This document shows, one piece after another, positions 26,501 to 33,090 of a stretch of 64,000 nt of DNA; position 1 is the stretch's first letter; every line of letters begins with the position of its first letter. The stretch is from Jatrophihabitans_A sp035248685. Its GTDB lineage: Bacteria; Actinomycetota; Actinomycetes; Mycobacteriales; Jatrophihabitantaceae. Where the stretch lies: assembly GCA_035248685.1 (NCBI GenBank), contig DATFHF010000080.1, forward strand, positions 1-64,000, read 5' to 3'. The notes under the pieces are model-generated. The model was given only the letters and a program-made list of their open reading frames with translations, did no database searches and had not been told where the DNA came from. A program made the position numbers and the translations under genes.

Positions 26501-26910
26501 CTGCTCGGTATGTGATGCACTCAGCGCTGCCGCTAACCGGCAACGGCAAGCTGGACCGGGCAGCGCTCATCGCGCTCGGTGAGCCTGCGCCCGATCGGTC
26601 CGACGGGGCGGTGAACAGGGAGCCGGCCAGCCCGACCGAGGCGCTGCTGCTGCAGGCGATGGGACGGGTGCTAGGCACTGAGCAGCTCGGGCCTACCGAC
26701 AACTTTTTCGCCGTCGGCGGCGATTCGCTGCGTGCCATCGGCGTGATCAACGAGGTGGCTGTGGCCGGCGTGGATATCCCGGTGGCGTTGTTCTTCCGGC
26801 ATCCGACCGCGCGTGACCTGGCTCACCGGGTCCAACCGAACTGGCGTGACCAGCCCGGAGCCGGTTCGTCCGACTTCACCATCATCGACCTGAGGGATGA
26901 CGCCCGATGA
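20554..26910 (+). CDS. NRPS, C*-A-PCP-Cy-A-PCP
   Basis: 2118 residues. Residues 1-430 are a condensation-like domain whose HHxxxDG is DRLIADE, so the catalytic His is lost. A1 (~435-935) has A3 YTSGSTGEPRG and YGSTETT; the segment GFGISFVNELWP replaces the usual FDxSVWE, so Asp235 appears to be Gly, suggesting a substrate without an alpha-amino group. PCP1 is at ~985 (EIGGDSL). A heterocyclisation domain follows from ~1055, with DLLIFDARS at ~1187 (DxxxxDxxS). A2 (~1510-2010) gives code D L W N M S L I W, close to known cysteine codes. PCP2 is at ~2054 (VGGDSLRA). No thioesterase. Predicted product on PCP2: acyl-thiazoline. Confidence 0.95.
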   Translation: MYPPTRDQRRTWFLHELHPANPVFTVAELVTVTGPLSQERMRAAVAALTSRHDALRTSFSSQNNQLRATVLDAVEPPVSFEEGTGDVAEWARAAARKPFDAASHPLFRLRVRSTGPNEHALLFCADRLIADEAALPTILRELGQLYAAEVTGRPVDLPAERGYAEVARAEHVRLADPAAAHRLEARVAELSGLPGGIELPADRLRPPRLSFAGDRLTRHLPRSVAADLAACAAAHRAGPEHVLLAALATLVARYAGVAEVLLAVPHSSAAVGPSEVGVLRVNLGDDPPFTSVIGRVAAAMSDPTGREFPFALLVERLTADRDLSLRPLCQLAFAMRPTLSWDLPDARVDRHLLGNGTSLYDMSWSVSIDDAVLAVDYDADLFAPGTVDRMVTSYLTLLTGALTEPATSVGALPLLDRAESCRILDLSVGTERDIGHDVMVHEQITAQAKRRPDAVALTAGSERLGYRELNRRANEIANHLHATGCGLQTPIGICLPRSIEMVVAVLGVLKAGNAPVLLDPVHPTRRLAAMLDDSRAPFVLTSAALLPGLPDGYGGTVCCLDRDEELIARAGDSEPPAWSHPAALCQIAYTSGSTGEPRGIAFQHGPVRQVAFATQQSYSLTEQDQGSWVSAPGFGISFVNELWPFLTIGATVHIADEQTTSSPFRLRDWLVERGVTVSVLAKALAERVCAADWPADAALRVLMVSGERSGWLPATVPFEIVTIYGSTETTNATSCLDDAAGWRHTPRSIPPDQRRSATAPVGRPVTNARVYLLDDRLQLVPIGVTGAVHVGGRLIQGGYLNRAAATAGKWLPDPYAGCPGARMVATGDLGRRLPDGAIEILGRSDEQISLNGYRIELGEVTARLSAHPSVRQAAVIVAEPASEGRRLIGYVVPEPNRRPTSSDLREMLGEELPAYMVPSAFVMIEALPMLPNRKVDSRALPRPGLAPDEAREQVEPSDATQRRLADIWCSVLHRERVGIRDNYFEIGGDSLTGMELMAAVTTAFGVTLPLRVLFEAPTIEQMAAAVVLAGLPNATDAGSAATMPAIPLAPQDRHEPFPLTDIQYAYWIGRTGGLELGEIGCHGYQEWDVAELDLERLEKAVDRLVQRHDMLRAIVTTDGNQRVLAEVDPYPVPVTDLRKLSRADQELRLAELRETFSHEVLPADRWPLFQVRATLIDETTTRIHVSFDLLIFDARSARIFTQELGQLYRDPDLALPDLELSFRDYAVAERAAQRDSPAYRASLEYWRGRLDELPPAPELPYERSLSAVQDPRFARHAGRLAPLAWRALRQGAARAGITPSTLLLAAYAEVLAIWSAGPRFTLNLTLFHRPPLHPQLNDILGDFTSGLLLVVQRSEESFTERARRIQAQLWQDLEHRSVSSVTVIRELARRQGGAGPRAAMPVVFSSLVGVPRMEWGNLGSYVYGLTQTPQVALDHQVMEVDGGLDYAWDAVAELFPDGLIAAMVDAYHGLLQALATDSAAWQRAHPVGPPAEQLAVRESVNATTESVPDEPLHAPLLRQFAERPDSPAVVDGDLVLSYRRLDEVSAGLARRLAALGDVRGHLVGVLMGKGWEQVAAVLGILRAGAAYLPIDPALPLERIRYLIDNGRVRALLVQPTESVATPPPGVDVITVTAGRHGPPAADGARLPMPPGPEDLAYVIYTSGSTGEPKGVMIDHRAALNTVLDINRRFRVGPADRVLAVSSLSFDLSVWDIFGVLGAGGTLVMPPAADNPEPAAWADLVARYGVTIWNSAPALLQILIEYLTGRGERLPDSLRMVMLSGDWIALGTYQQLRTVAPRARLISLGGATEAAIWSIFHEVGPPEPSWNSVPYGRPLANQRWHVLDDMLQPRPDWVTGGLFIAGTGLARGYWRDEAKTAARFFLHPRSGDRLYRTGDLGRYRPGGELEILGREDFQVKILGQRIELGEIEAALGAHPQVAACCVVAVGQRAALRLVAHVVPEPGSRPADDELRRHLANKLPAELVPARYVMHSALPLTGNGKLDRAALIALGEPAPDRSDGAVNREPASPTEALLLQAMGRVLGTEQLGPTDNFFAVGGDSLRAIGVINEVAVAGVDIPVALFFRHPTARDLAHRVQPNWRDQPGAGSSDFTIIDLRDDAR

Positions 26911-29468
26911 CCCCCTCGCCCCATGGTCGGAGCGCCGCCTATCCCACCAACCGGCTGATCCACCAGATGATCGCGGCCCAGGCGGCAGCCCGTCCCGAAC
27001 AACCGGCCGTCGTCACCGACGGCGATCCGCTCAGCTACCGCGACCTGGACCGGTGGGCCACCGCCATCGCCGCCGGCCTGCGCAGCACCGCGGGGGCACG
27101 ACCGGGCGTGCGGATCGGCGTGTGCCTCCCACGCGGGCCGGAGGCCGCGATCGCGCTGCTCGGCGTCGTCCGCTCGGGCGCCGCACCAGTCCTCATCGAC
27201 CCCGGAGCACCGCCGGCACGCACCGGGACGAACCTGCGCGACGCCCACGTGCGCACCGTGCTGGTAGCCGATGGCGAAGGCACGCCGGCCGCCGTGCGCA
27301 AGCTAATGGCGGCCACCGGCCTCGCTGCCGTGCCGGTGGTCCGCGGTAGCGACCCCCCGCCGGCCGAGTTCCTGGCCGATCCGCCGCTCAGCCCGCACAG
27401 CGCCGCGCACATCTCCTACACCTCGGGCTCGACCGGCACCGCTAAGGGCGTGCTGGCCCGGCACGCGGCGGTGCTCCAGTGCGTGCACTGGGCCAGAGAG
27501 GCGTTGGCACTCACCGCGGAGGACCGGCTGAGCTGGCTGTCCCCGCCCGGCTTCGGCATCTCCCTGATGAACGAGTTATGGCCGGCGCTGGCCACCGGCT
27601 GCACCGTGTACGTGCCGGACACCCAGACGATGCTATTCGCCGAGCGGATGCAGCATTGGCTGCTGGCGAATCGGGTGACGGTGGTCCAGCTGACACGCAC
27701 CCTCGCCGAGCCGTTGTTCCGGCTGCCCTGGCCCACTGACGGCGGGCCGCGGCTACTGATTCTCACCGGCGAAGCGATCAAGCACTGGCCACCGGCCGAC
27801 CTGCCGTTCGAGGTCGCGGTCACCTACGGTTCGACCGAGACCACCCACGTCACCTCCTGGCTGGACCGGGCTGCTGGCATCGCGATGGGTGCCGGTCGGG
27901 TCGAGCCGCCACCGGTTGGATGGCCGGTGGCCAACATGTCGGCCTACGTCCTCGACCCGGTTGGCATGCCGGTGGACACCGGCACCATCGGGGAGGTTCA
28001 CGTGGCAGGACCCGGCCTGGCCGGCGGCTATCTCGGCGATCCGGCGCAGACCGCTGCCCGCTGGCTGCCGGATCCGTTCGGGGTGCCGGGTGGGCGCCGA
28101 TTCGCCACCGGCGATCTCGGCCGCCGGTTGCCCGACGGCAGCCTGCAGATCGTCGGACGGGTTGACCGGCAGGTCAAGGTCCGGGGTCAACGGACCAACT
28201 TGGACGAGATCGAGGCTGTGCTGTGCAGCCAACCCGGGGTGGCTGACGCTGCCGTCGTCGCGCACGGTGACGGCGACGCCCTGCGGCTGGTCGCCTACCT
28301 CGCCGGCGTAGATCGCGGCGCGGTCGCCGCCATCCATGGCGGCCTCGCCGCGACCCTGCCGTCGTACGCGTTGCCGTCGGATTTTGTACTGCTCGACCGG
28401 CTGCCGCGGACCGTCAACGGCAAGCTGGACCGGCAGGCGTTACCCGAACCGGCCGGCCGGCGGGACGCCTCGCCAGCACCGTTGCACCTGGCCACCGACG
28501 GGGTGGAACAGGATCTCGTCGAGCTGTGGCGCCGCCTGCTAGGCCGAAACGAGGTCGGTATCGCCGACAGCTTCTTTGACCTCGGCGGTCATTCGATGAT
28601 CGCGGTGCAGATGGTGAGCGCGATCGAGGACCGGTGGGGCGTGCAGGTCGACCTGGCCGCCTTCTACTCCCACCCGACCATTGCCGAGATGGCCGCAACG
28701 CTACGCCCGTCGGAGGTTCCGTGGCTGGTACGGCCACAACCCGCTGCCGAGGCCCAGGTGCGTCTCGTCTGCTTCCCATATGCCGGCGGCGGCCCGGCGA
28801 CCTACGGCGATTGGCCTCGGCTGCTGCCCGCAGACGTGGAGGTCATCTGCGTGCAACCGCCGGCCCGGGGCCAGCGACTGAACGAGCCGCCGGTGCACCG
28901 CCTCGATGACCTGGTCGACGCGGTAGGCGAGGCACTGCTCGCCGACCATCCCGACGACCTTCCGCTCGTGTTCTTCGGCCACAGCGTCGGCGCAATCGCT
29001 GCCTTCGAGGTCGCTCGTTGGCTGCGACGCCGGGGGCTGGCGGTGCCGGCGGCGTTGCTGGTCTCGGGATCGGCCGCTCCTCAACTTCCGATCATCACCC
29101 GCACCTACCTGCTGCCTGACGAGGAGTTGTGGGTCGAACTGCATAAGCTCGGCGGCACCCCAGACGAGCTGCTGCACGACGCGGCCCTGCGGGACGTTCT
29201 GCTGCCCGCGCTGCGCGCCGACTTCGAGATGCACGAGACCTACCGTTACCTCGCCGAGGCGCCGCTGGACTGTCCGGTAACCGCGATCGGTGGCCGCAAC
29301 GACGAGATTTCCACGGATTCGCTGGACCAGTGGCAGGCACACACCACAGCGGCCTTCCGGCGACAGTTGCTGCCGGGCGGTCACTTCTACCTGGACACCG
29401 ACCGCGATGCGGTGCTCGACCTCGTCCGGGCCGCGGTGTTGCCGCTGCTCACCAGGGTGCGTGGATGA
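26907..29468 (+). CDS. NRPS, A-PCP-TE without condensation domain
   Basis: 853 residues, ATGA overlap with the preceding NRPS. The adenylation domain (1-~510) has A3 YTSGSTGTAKG (~170), YGSTETT (~306) and A10 NGKLDRQAL (~503). It shares with A1 of the upstream protein the segment GFGISLMNELWP, so Asp235 again appears to be Gly. Carrier motif DLGGHSMIAVQM is at ~558. A thioesterase of the type II-like alpha/beta-hydrolase class follows, with VCFPYAGGGPATYGDWP (~620) and nucleophile GHSVG (~690), ending GGHFYLDTD. No C or Cy domain is present, so its acyl unit must be transferred by another protein's domain, or it may load the upstream PCP in trans. Confidence 0.94.
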   Translation: MTPSPHGRSAAYPTNRLIHQMIAAQAAARPEQPAVVTDGDPLSYRDLDRWATAIAAGLRSTAGARPGVRIGVCLPRGPEAAIALLGVVRSGAAPVLIDPGAPPARTGTNLRDAHVRTVLVADGEGTPAAVRKLMAATGLAAVPVVRGSDPPPAEFLADPPLSPHSAAHISYTSGSTGTAKGVLARHAAVLQCVHWAREALALTAEDRLSWLSPPGFGISLMNELWPALATGCTVYVPDTQTMLFAERMQHWLLANRVTVVQLTRTLAEPLFRLPWPTDGGPRLLILTGEAIKHWPPADLPFEVAVTYGSTETTHVTSWLDRAAGIAMGAGRVEPPPVGWPVANMSAYVLDPVGMPVDTGTIGEVHVAGPGLAGGYLGDPAQTAARWLPDPFGVPGGRRFATGDLGRRLPDGSLQIVGRVDRQVKVRGQRTNLDEIEAVLCSQPGVADAAVVAHGDGDALRLVAYLAGVDRGAVAAIHGGLAATLPSYALPSDFVLLDRLPRTVNGKLDRQALPEPAGRRDASPAPLHLATDGVEQDLVELWRRLLGRNEVGIADSFFDLGGHSMIAVQMVSAIEDRWGVQVDLAAFYSHPTIAEMAATLRPSEVPWLVRPQPAAEAQVRLVCFPYAGGGPATYGDWPRLLPADVEVICVQPPARGQRLNEPPVHRLDDLVDAVGEALLADHPDDLPLVFFGHSVGAIAAFEVARWLRRRGLAVPAALLVSGSAAPQLPIITRTYLLPDEELWVELHKLGGTPDELLHDAALRDVLLPALRADFEMHETYRYLAEAPLDCPVTAIGGRNDEISTDSLDQWQAHTTAAFRRQLLPGGHFYLDTDRDAVLDLVRAAVLPLLTRVRG

Positions 29469-30310
29469 CCCAGGTGGCCGGCTCCCTGCTCAGCACGCGC
29501 ACGACATGGGTGCGTGGCGCCGGCAATGTCGAGATAGCCTGCTGGCGAACCGGGCATGGCCGGCCGCTGGTCCTCGTACACGGCACCGGGGATGACCACA
29601 GCCGTTGGTCTCCGCTCATCGAACGGTTGGCGGAGGTATTCCAGGTCTGGGCCATCGACCGCCGGGGCCGCGGCGGAAGCGGCGACGCCGAGCGTTACAC
29701 GCTCGGTGACGAGGCGGCAGACCTCGCCGCGGTGGCCGCGCGGGCCGGTGATGCGATCATGATTGGCCATTCCTACGGGGCGATCTGTGCGCTGGAGGCC
29801 GCTGCCGAGACATCGCACATCGGTCCCCTGGTGCTCTTCGAGCCGCCTATTCGAGTCGAGGCCACCGCTGCGACTGCCGCGGCCTGGGTGGACCGCATTC
29901 ATGACCTTGCCGAGGCTGGTCAGCATGAAGAGGCGGTCTGTGTCTTTCTCCGGGATGTCGTTCGGCTGCCGGACCAGCAGATCCGGCTGCTGCGACAGCT
30001 GCCCGGCTTCGGCCAGCGTGCGGCCGGCCTGGTGCGCACGGTGGCACGTGAGGCAGCGGCAGCGCTGGATTACATGCCACAATCGGCCCGCCTGCGCCGG
30101 GTTCGCGGTCCGGTATTGCTGCTGGTCGGCGAGCACAGCCCGCCGGATTTGCGGCTGGGCACGGAAGCCGTGAATGCCCTGCTGGCCAACGCCCGGATCG
30201 AGCTGCTGCCAGGCCAGTCACACCATGCCATCGACTCCGGTCCAGGCCTCCTCGAGGCGATACTGCGGTTTCTGCCGACTGCGGAGCCCGGCGAGGTGCC
30301 GGGCAGGTGA
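29465..30310 (+). CDS. Alpha/beta-hydrolase
   Basis: 281 residues from ATG 29465, which overlaps the NRPS stop by ATGA; longer in-frame starts lie inside that gene. Motifs: LVLVHGTGDDHSRW (oxyanion HG), DRRGRGGSGDAERY, nucleophile elbow IGHSYGAICAL, GPVLLLVGEHSPPDLR with an acidic residue, and a final GQSHHAIDSGP for the catalytic His. It is a soluble single-domain hydrolase of the esterase/lipase-like type. Its place directly after the releasing NRPS and before the alcohol dehydrogenase marks it as a tailoring or release enzyme, but the substrate cannot be inferred. Confidence 0.88.
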   Translation: MTQVAGSLLSTRTTWVRGAGNVEIACWRTGHGRPLVLVHGTGDDHSRWSPLIERLAEVFQVWAIDRRGRGGSGDAERYTLGDEAADLAAVAARAGDAIMIGHSYGAICALEAAAETSHIGPLVLFEPPIRVEATAATAAAWVDRIHDLAEAGQHEEAVCVFLRDVVRLPDQQIRLLRQLPGFGQRAAGLVRTVAREAAAALDYMPQSARLRRVRGPVLLLVGEHSPPDLRLGTEAVNALLANARIELLPGQSHHAIDSGPGLLEAILRFLPTAEPGEVPGR

Positions 30311-31347
30311 GAGCCCCGATCGTGGTCAGCCAGGGGCAGTGCGCCGTCTGGGAGGAACCGGTCGGACCGGCTGGAGTACACCTGCGCGAACGCGCCATCG
30401 TCGAACCACCGAACGGCCAGGTCCGGGTACGCGTACGAGCGGCCGGCCTGAACCACCTCGATGTGTGGGTAGTCACCGGTGCCCAGCGGGTTCAACCGCC
30501 CAGGGTGATCGCCGCCGACGGCGCCGGCGTGGTGGAGGCCAGCGGCTCGCCCGACTGGACGCCGGGTGACGAGGTCATCTGTTATCCAGTCGCGGCCTGC
30601 GGCGTCTGCACCCGGTGCCGGGTGGGCCAGCACGTGCACTGCGCCCAGTTCGCGGTGCTCGGCGAGCATTCCGACGGGGCTGCCTGCGAGTTAGTGCAGG
30701 TTCCGTCTCGGAACCTGTACCGAAAGCCGGCCACGCTGAACTGGGACGAGGCCGCGGCGTTGCCGCTCGCGTACCTAACCGCCTGGCGGATGCTGACCAC
30801 GCGCGCGCAGCTGCGGCAGGGAGAAACCCTGCTCGTGGTGGGTGGGAGCGGCGCGGTCGGCACTGCGGCGATCCTGATCGGCCGGCATCTCGGCGCGACC
30901 GTATTGGCCACCAGCCGCGACCCGGACAAGCGCGCAGAGCTGGTGTCGCTCGGGGCGAGCCACACCTTCTCCTCGACCGGGTTTTCCCGGTCGGTGCTGG
31001 AGGTCACCGATGCCGCCGGCGCGGACGTCGTCGTCGACCACGTGGGGGCGGCCACGTTCGATGAATCGCTGCGTTCGGCGGCGGTCGGCGGTCGGGTTGT
31101 CACCTGCGGCGCCACCACCGGCGTGATGAGCCAGGTCAACCTGCCTCGGCTCTTCGCCCGGCACCTGAGCATCCTCGGCTCCACGACCGGCAATGCCGAC
31201 GAGTTCGGCGCATTGGTCGCCGCAGCCGGCGCCGGGCTGCGACCGGTGGTTGCCGCCAGCTACCCGATGGGCCAGGTACAGGCAGCGCTCACCGCTGTAC
31301 AGCAGGGCACCCAAATCGGGAAGGTGGTGCTCAGTTGCTCGTCGTGA
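30307..31347 (+). CDS. Zinc-type medium-chain alcohol dehydrogenase/quinone oxidoreductase
   Basis: 346 residues, GTG start overlapping the hydrolase stop (GTGA). The N-terminal GroES-like half has GLNHLDVWVVTG and GDEVICYPV. The structural zinc loop reads ACGVCTRCRVGQHVHC. The Rossmann motif is LVVGGSGAVGTAAI (G-x-G-x-x-G), then GASHTFSSTG and VDHVGAATFDESL. The family oxidises alcohols or reduces aldehydes, ketones or enones with NAD(P)H. It is the last gene of the rightward operon. Its 3' end overlaps by 17 bp the 3' end of the convergent methyltransferase gene, so no terminator can lie between them. Confidence 0.9.
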   Translation: MRAPIVVSQGQCAVWEEPVGPAGVHLRERAIVEPPNGQVRVRVRAAGLNHLDVWVVTGAQRVQPPRVIAADGAGVVEASGSPDWTPGDEVICYPVAACGVCTRCRVGQHVHCAQFAVLGEHSDGAACELVQVPSRNLYRKPATLNWDEAAALPLAYLTAWRMLTTRAQLRQGETLLVVGGSGAVGTAAILIGRHLGATVLATSRDPDKRAELVSLGASHTFSSTGFSRSVLEVTDAAGADVVVDHVGAATFDESLRSAAVGGRVVTCGATTGVMSQVNLPRLFARHLSILGSTTGNADEFGALVAAAGAGLRPVVAASYPMGQVQAALTAVQQGTQIGKVVLSCSS

Positions 31348-32137
31348 GCACCGCCTCCAAATATTCCACTGGCGCGACCAGGCGACCGTCGGTGGCCTGG
31401 TTCAAGCCGTCCCACATGCCGATCAACTCTCGTTCCAGCGGCTCGGCGAGCCGCGCTGGAAGGATCGAGAACATCATCCGCGTGGGGCCGAAGTGGTCCT
31501 TGAAGTGGCGCATCCAGTGCTCGGGCGAGTGGTAGCAAAACATCACCTGTCGGCGTGTGCAGGAAATGCCGGTCACCGCGGCGCCAAACAGCATGGCTAG
31601 CTGATCCGGATCGCCCCAGGCGGTCGGTGATGCGACACCGGGCGTGGCGGGGACGTGCCGGGCGGCTACCGAGAACAGTTGGCCCAGGGCGCCCTCCGCC
31701 GTCCACGACGCAATGCCGATCCGGCCGCCGGGTCGACATACTCGCGCCAGCTCGGCCGCGGTACGTACCTGATCGGGCGAGAACATCGCTCCGAACGCTG
31801 AGAGCACCACGTCGAAGTAGCCGTCCGGGAATGGCAGTGACTCCAGGTCACCCTCGACCAACCGGACCTGAGTTCGCTCGACGCCGGCACGGTGGCGTGC
31901 TTCGGCGAGCATGGCGGGAGAGAAATCCAGGGCGGTGACCTCGGCGAATCGTCGTGCAGCGGCCAGCATGGCGTTGCCGCTGCCGCAGGCGGCATCGAGC
32001 ACTCGGTCCCCGGGACGGACGTCGACCGCCGCCACCAGCAGCTCGCTGGCGATGACTGTCGCGCCGGCTACCGCTACGTAGTCACCTGCCGACCAGGCGG
32101 CCTTCTGATACTCCTTCAATTGCGCGGTGCTGGTCAT
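31331..32137 (-). CDS. SAM-dependent class I methyltransferase
   Basis: 268 residues from ATG 32137, overlapping the DUF2461 stop (ATGA); the 604-codon frame that includes it is mostly a shadow of the upstream genes. Motif I is VLDAACGSGNAML (47-59), the acidic residue is in VTALDFSPAML, motif II is EGDLESLPFPDGYFDVVLSA and motif III is ARVCRPGGRIGIASW. It is of the UbiE/Methyltransf_11 type, usually acting on O, N or C of small molecules. Third gene of an MbtH-led operon pointing into the cluster, so most likely a peptide-tailoring methyltransferase. The acceptor is unknown. Confidence 0.9.
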   Translation of the reverse strand: MTSTAQLKEYQKAAWSAGDYVAVAGATVIASELLVAAVDVRPGDRVLDAACGSGNAMLAAARRFAEVTALDFSPAMLAEARHRAGVERTQVRLVEGDLESLPFPDGYFDVVLSAFGAMFSPDQVRTAAELARVCRPGGRIGIASWTAEGALGQLFSVAARHVPATPGVASPTAWGDPDQLAMLFGAAVTGISCTRRQVMFCYHSPEHWMRHFKDHFGPTRMMFSILPARLAEPLERELIGMWDGLNQATDGRLVAPVEYLEAVLTTSN

Positions 32138-32772
32138 GGTTCCTCCGTCGGGCAGTTCCTGCGTAACCAGCTGACCAGGGGTCCGGCCTTGTCCCACGCG
32201 TCTTGGACGAGCTCGATGGCACGGCGGTCGCCGACCCAGTCGGCCGCCGGCCATCGGCGGCTCGCGGTGATGCTGCGGTGGCGCAGCAGTTCTCTGTGCG
32301 GATGGTCGGGCGGGTAGCCACGCGGCGCGGTGCGCAACGTGTCGCCGCCGATGGTGTAGCCGGCCGTGCGCAGGTCCTCGAGGATCCGCTGCAACAGCGA
32401 GCCGCCAGCACCTGCCACCACCTGCCGGTACTGGCTGACCCAGGCGGAGTCGGTGCGGAACGGGCCGACGGATGCGATCAGTTCGGACGCGGAGGCTGAG
32501 AGGTAGTGGTGTACCCCGGAACCGGCGAACTCGACCGCAATGTTGGTGTGGTACGGCGGCTGTCCTACTGCGAAGCGAGCATCCCGGTTCAGCCGGAAGA
32601 TCTTGCCCGTTCCGTATTGCGGTGCCAGTTCGGCCACTAACTCCTCGGTCGGCTTCCGGACAGCCGATTGATAGAGGTCGCGATGTCGGTCGAACCACTC
32701 CTTGCTGTTGTGCACGGCCAAGCCGTCGAAGAAGGCGACAAACTCGGGTCCCCAACCAGTGAACCCGGCCAC
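32134..32772 (-). CDS. DUF2461-family protein
   Basis: 212 residues if the GTG at 32772 is the start; this lies two bases after the MbtH stop, and upstream codons belong to the MbtH gene. Recognised by GWGPEFVAFFDGLAVHNSKEW, then DRHRDLYQ, KIFRLNRDARFAVGQPPYHT and GYPPDHPHRELLRHRSI, which follow the DUF2461/TIGR02453 pattern. No biochemical function is established for the family as far as I know. It is translationally coupled to both MbtH and methyltransferase genes, which is unusual and suggests a role in the pathway or simply an operon hitch-hiker. Confidence 0.85.
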   Translation of the reverse strand: MAGFTGWGPEFVAFFDGLAVHNSKEWFDRHRDLYQSAVRKPTEELVAELAPQYGTGKIFRLNRDARFAVGQPPYHTNIAVEFAGSGVHHYLSASASELIASVGPFRTDSAWVSQYRQVVAGAGGSLLQRILEDLRTAGYTIGGDTLRTAPRGYPPDHPHRELLRHRSITASRRWPAADWVGDRRAIELVQDAWDKAGPLVSWLRRNCPTEEP

Positions 32773-32774
32773 GA

Positions 32775-32978
32775 TCAGCCGTCTCGCGTTGCTTCGCGTA
32801 GGCTGCGTGGCCGCATGTCGACCCACACCTCGCTGATGTACGACAGGCATGACTCGCGGGTGCCAGACCTTCCGGCCGCTTGCCACCCTGTCGGCACTGG
32901 CTGGTCGGCCGGCCAGATGGAGAACTGTTCCTCGTCGTTGAAGACGACGAGGTAGCTGTCGGGTGGTTCCTGGAGCAT
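32775..32978 (-). CDS. MbtH-like protein
   Basis: 67 residues from ATG 32978, with AAGGAG seven bases upstream; a longer frame to 33044 lacks such a site. It has the full signature: YLVVFNDEEQFSIWP, PVPTGWQ, SYISEVWVDMRP. MbtH proteins bind NRPS adenylation domains and are needed for their folding or activity. Three A-domain proteins in this cluster are possible partners. It heads the MbtH-DUF2461-methyltransferase operon, divergent from the exporter gene across a 112-bp promoter region. Confidence 0.97.
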   Translation of the reverse strand: MLQEPPDSYLVVFNDEEQFSIWPADQPVPTGWQAAGRSGTRESCLSYISEVWVDMRPRSLREATRDG

Positions 32979-33090
32979 CGCCCACTCCTTTCTCGGGATT
33001 TTCTCGAACGACGACGATCGGCGTTCGGCCTGGGGATGTGGCATCGTGATTTGACGAACACAATTAGCCAGTGAGCGAGAGGCATACCCG
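32979..33090. promoter_or_regulatory. Divergent promoter region, MbtH operon and exporter
   Basis: 112 bp between two start codons in opposite directions. It holds AAGGAG for MbtH on the minus strand and GAGAGG for the exporter on the plus strand. Sequence around 33040-33075 (CGTGATTTGACGAACACAATTAGCC) is AT-richer and is the likely promoter core, with TTGACG resembling a -35 element. Confidence 0.5.

Noticed and set aside
24964..26520. 518-codon antisense open frame inside the NRPS gene
   Set aside because: Caused by high third-position GC; the plus strand shows clear NRPS domains, and the antisense product has no motif or plausible start.
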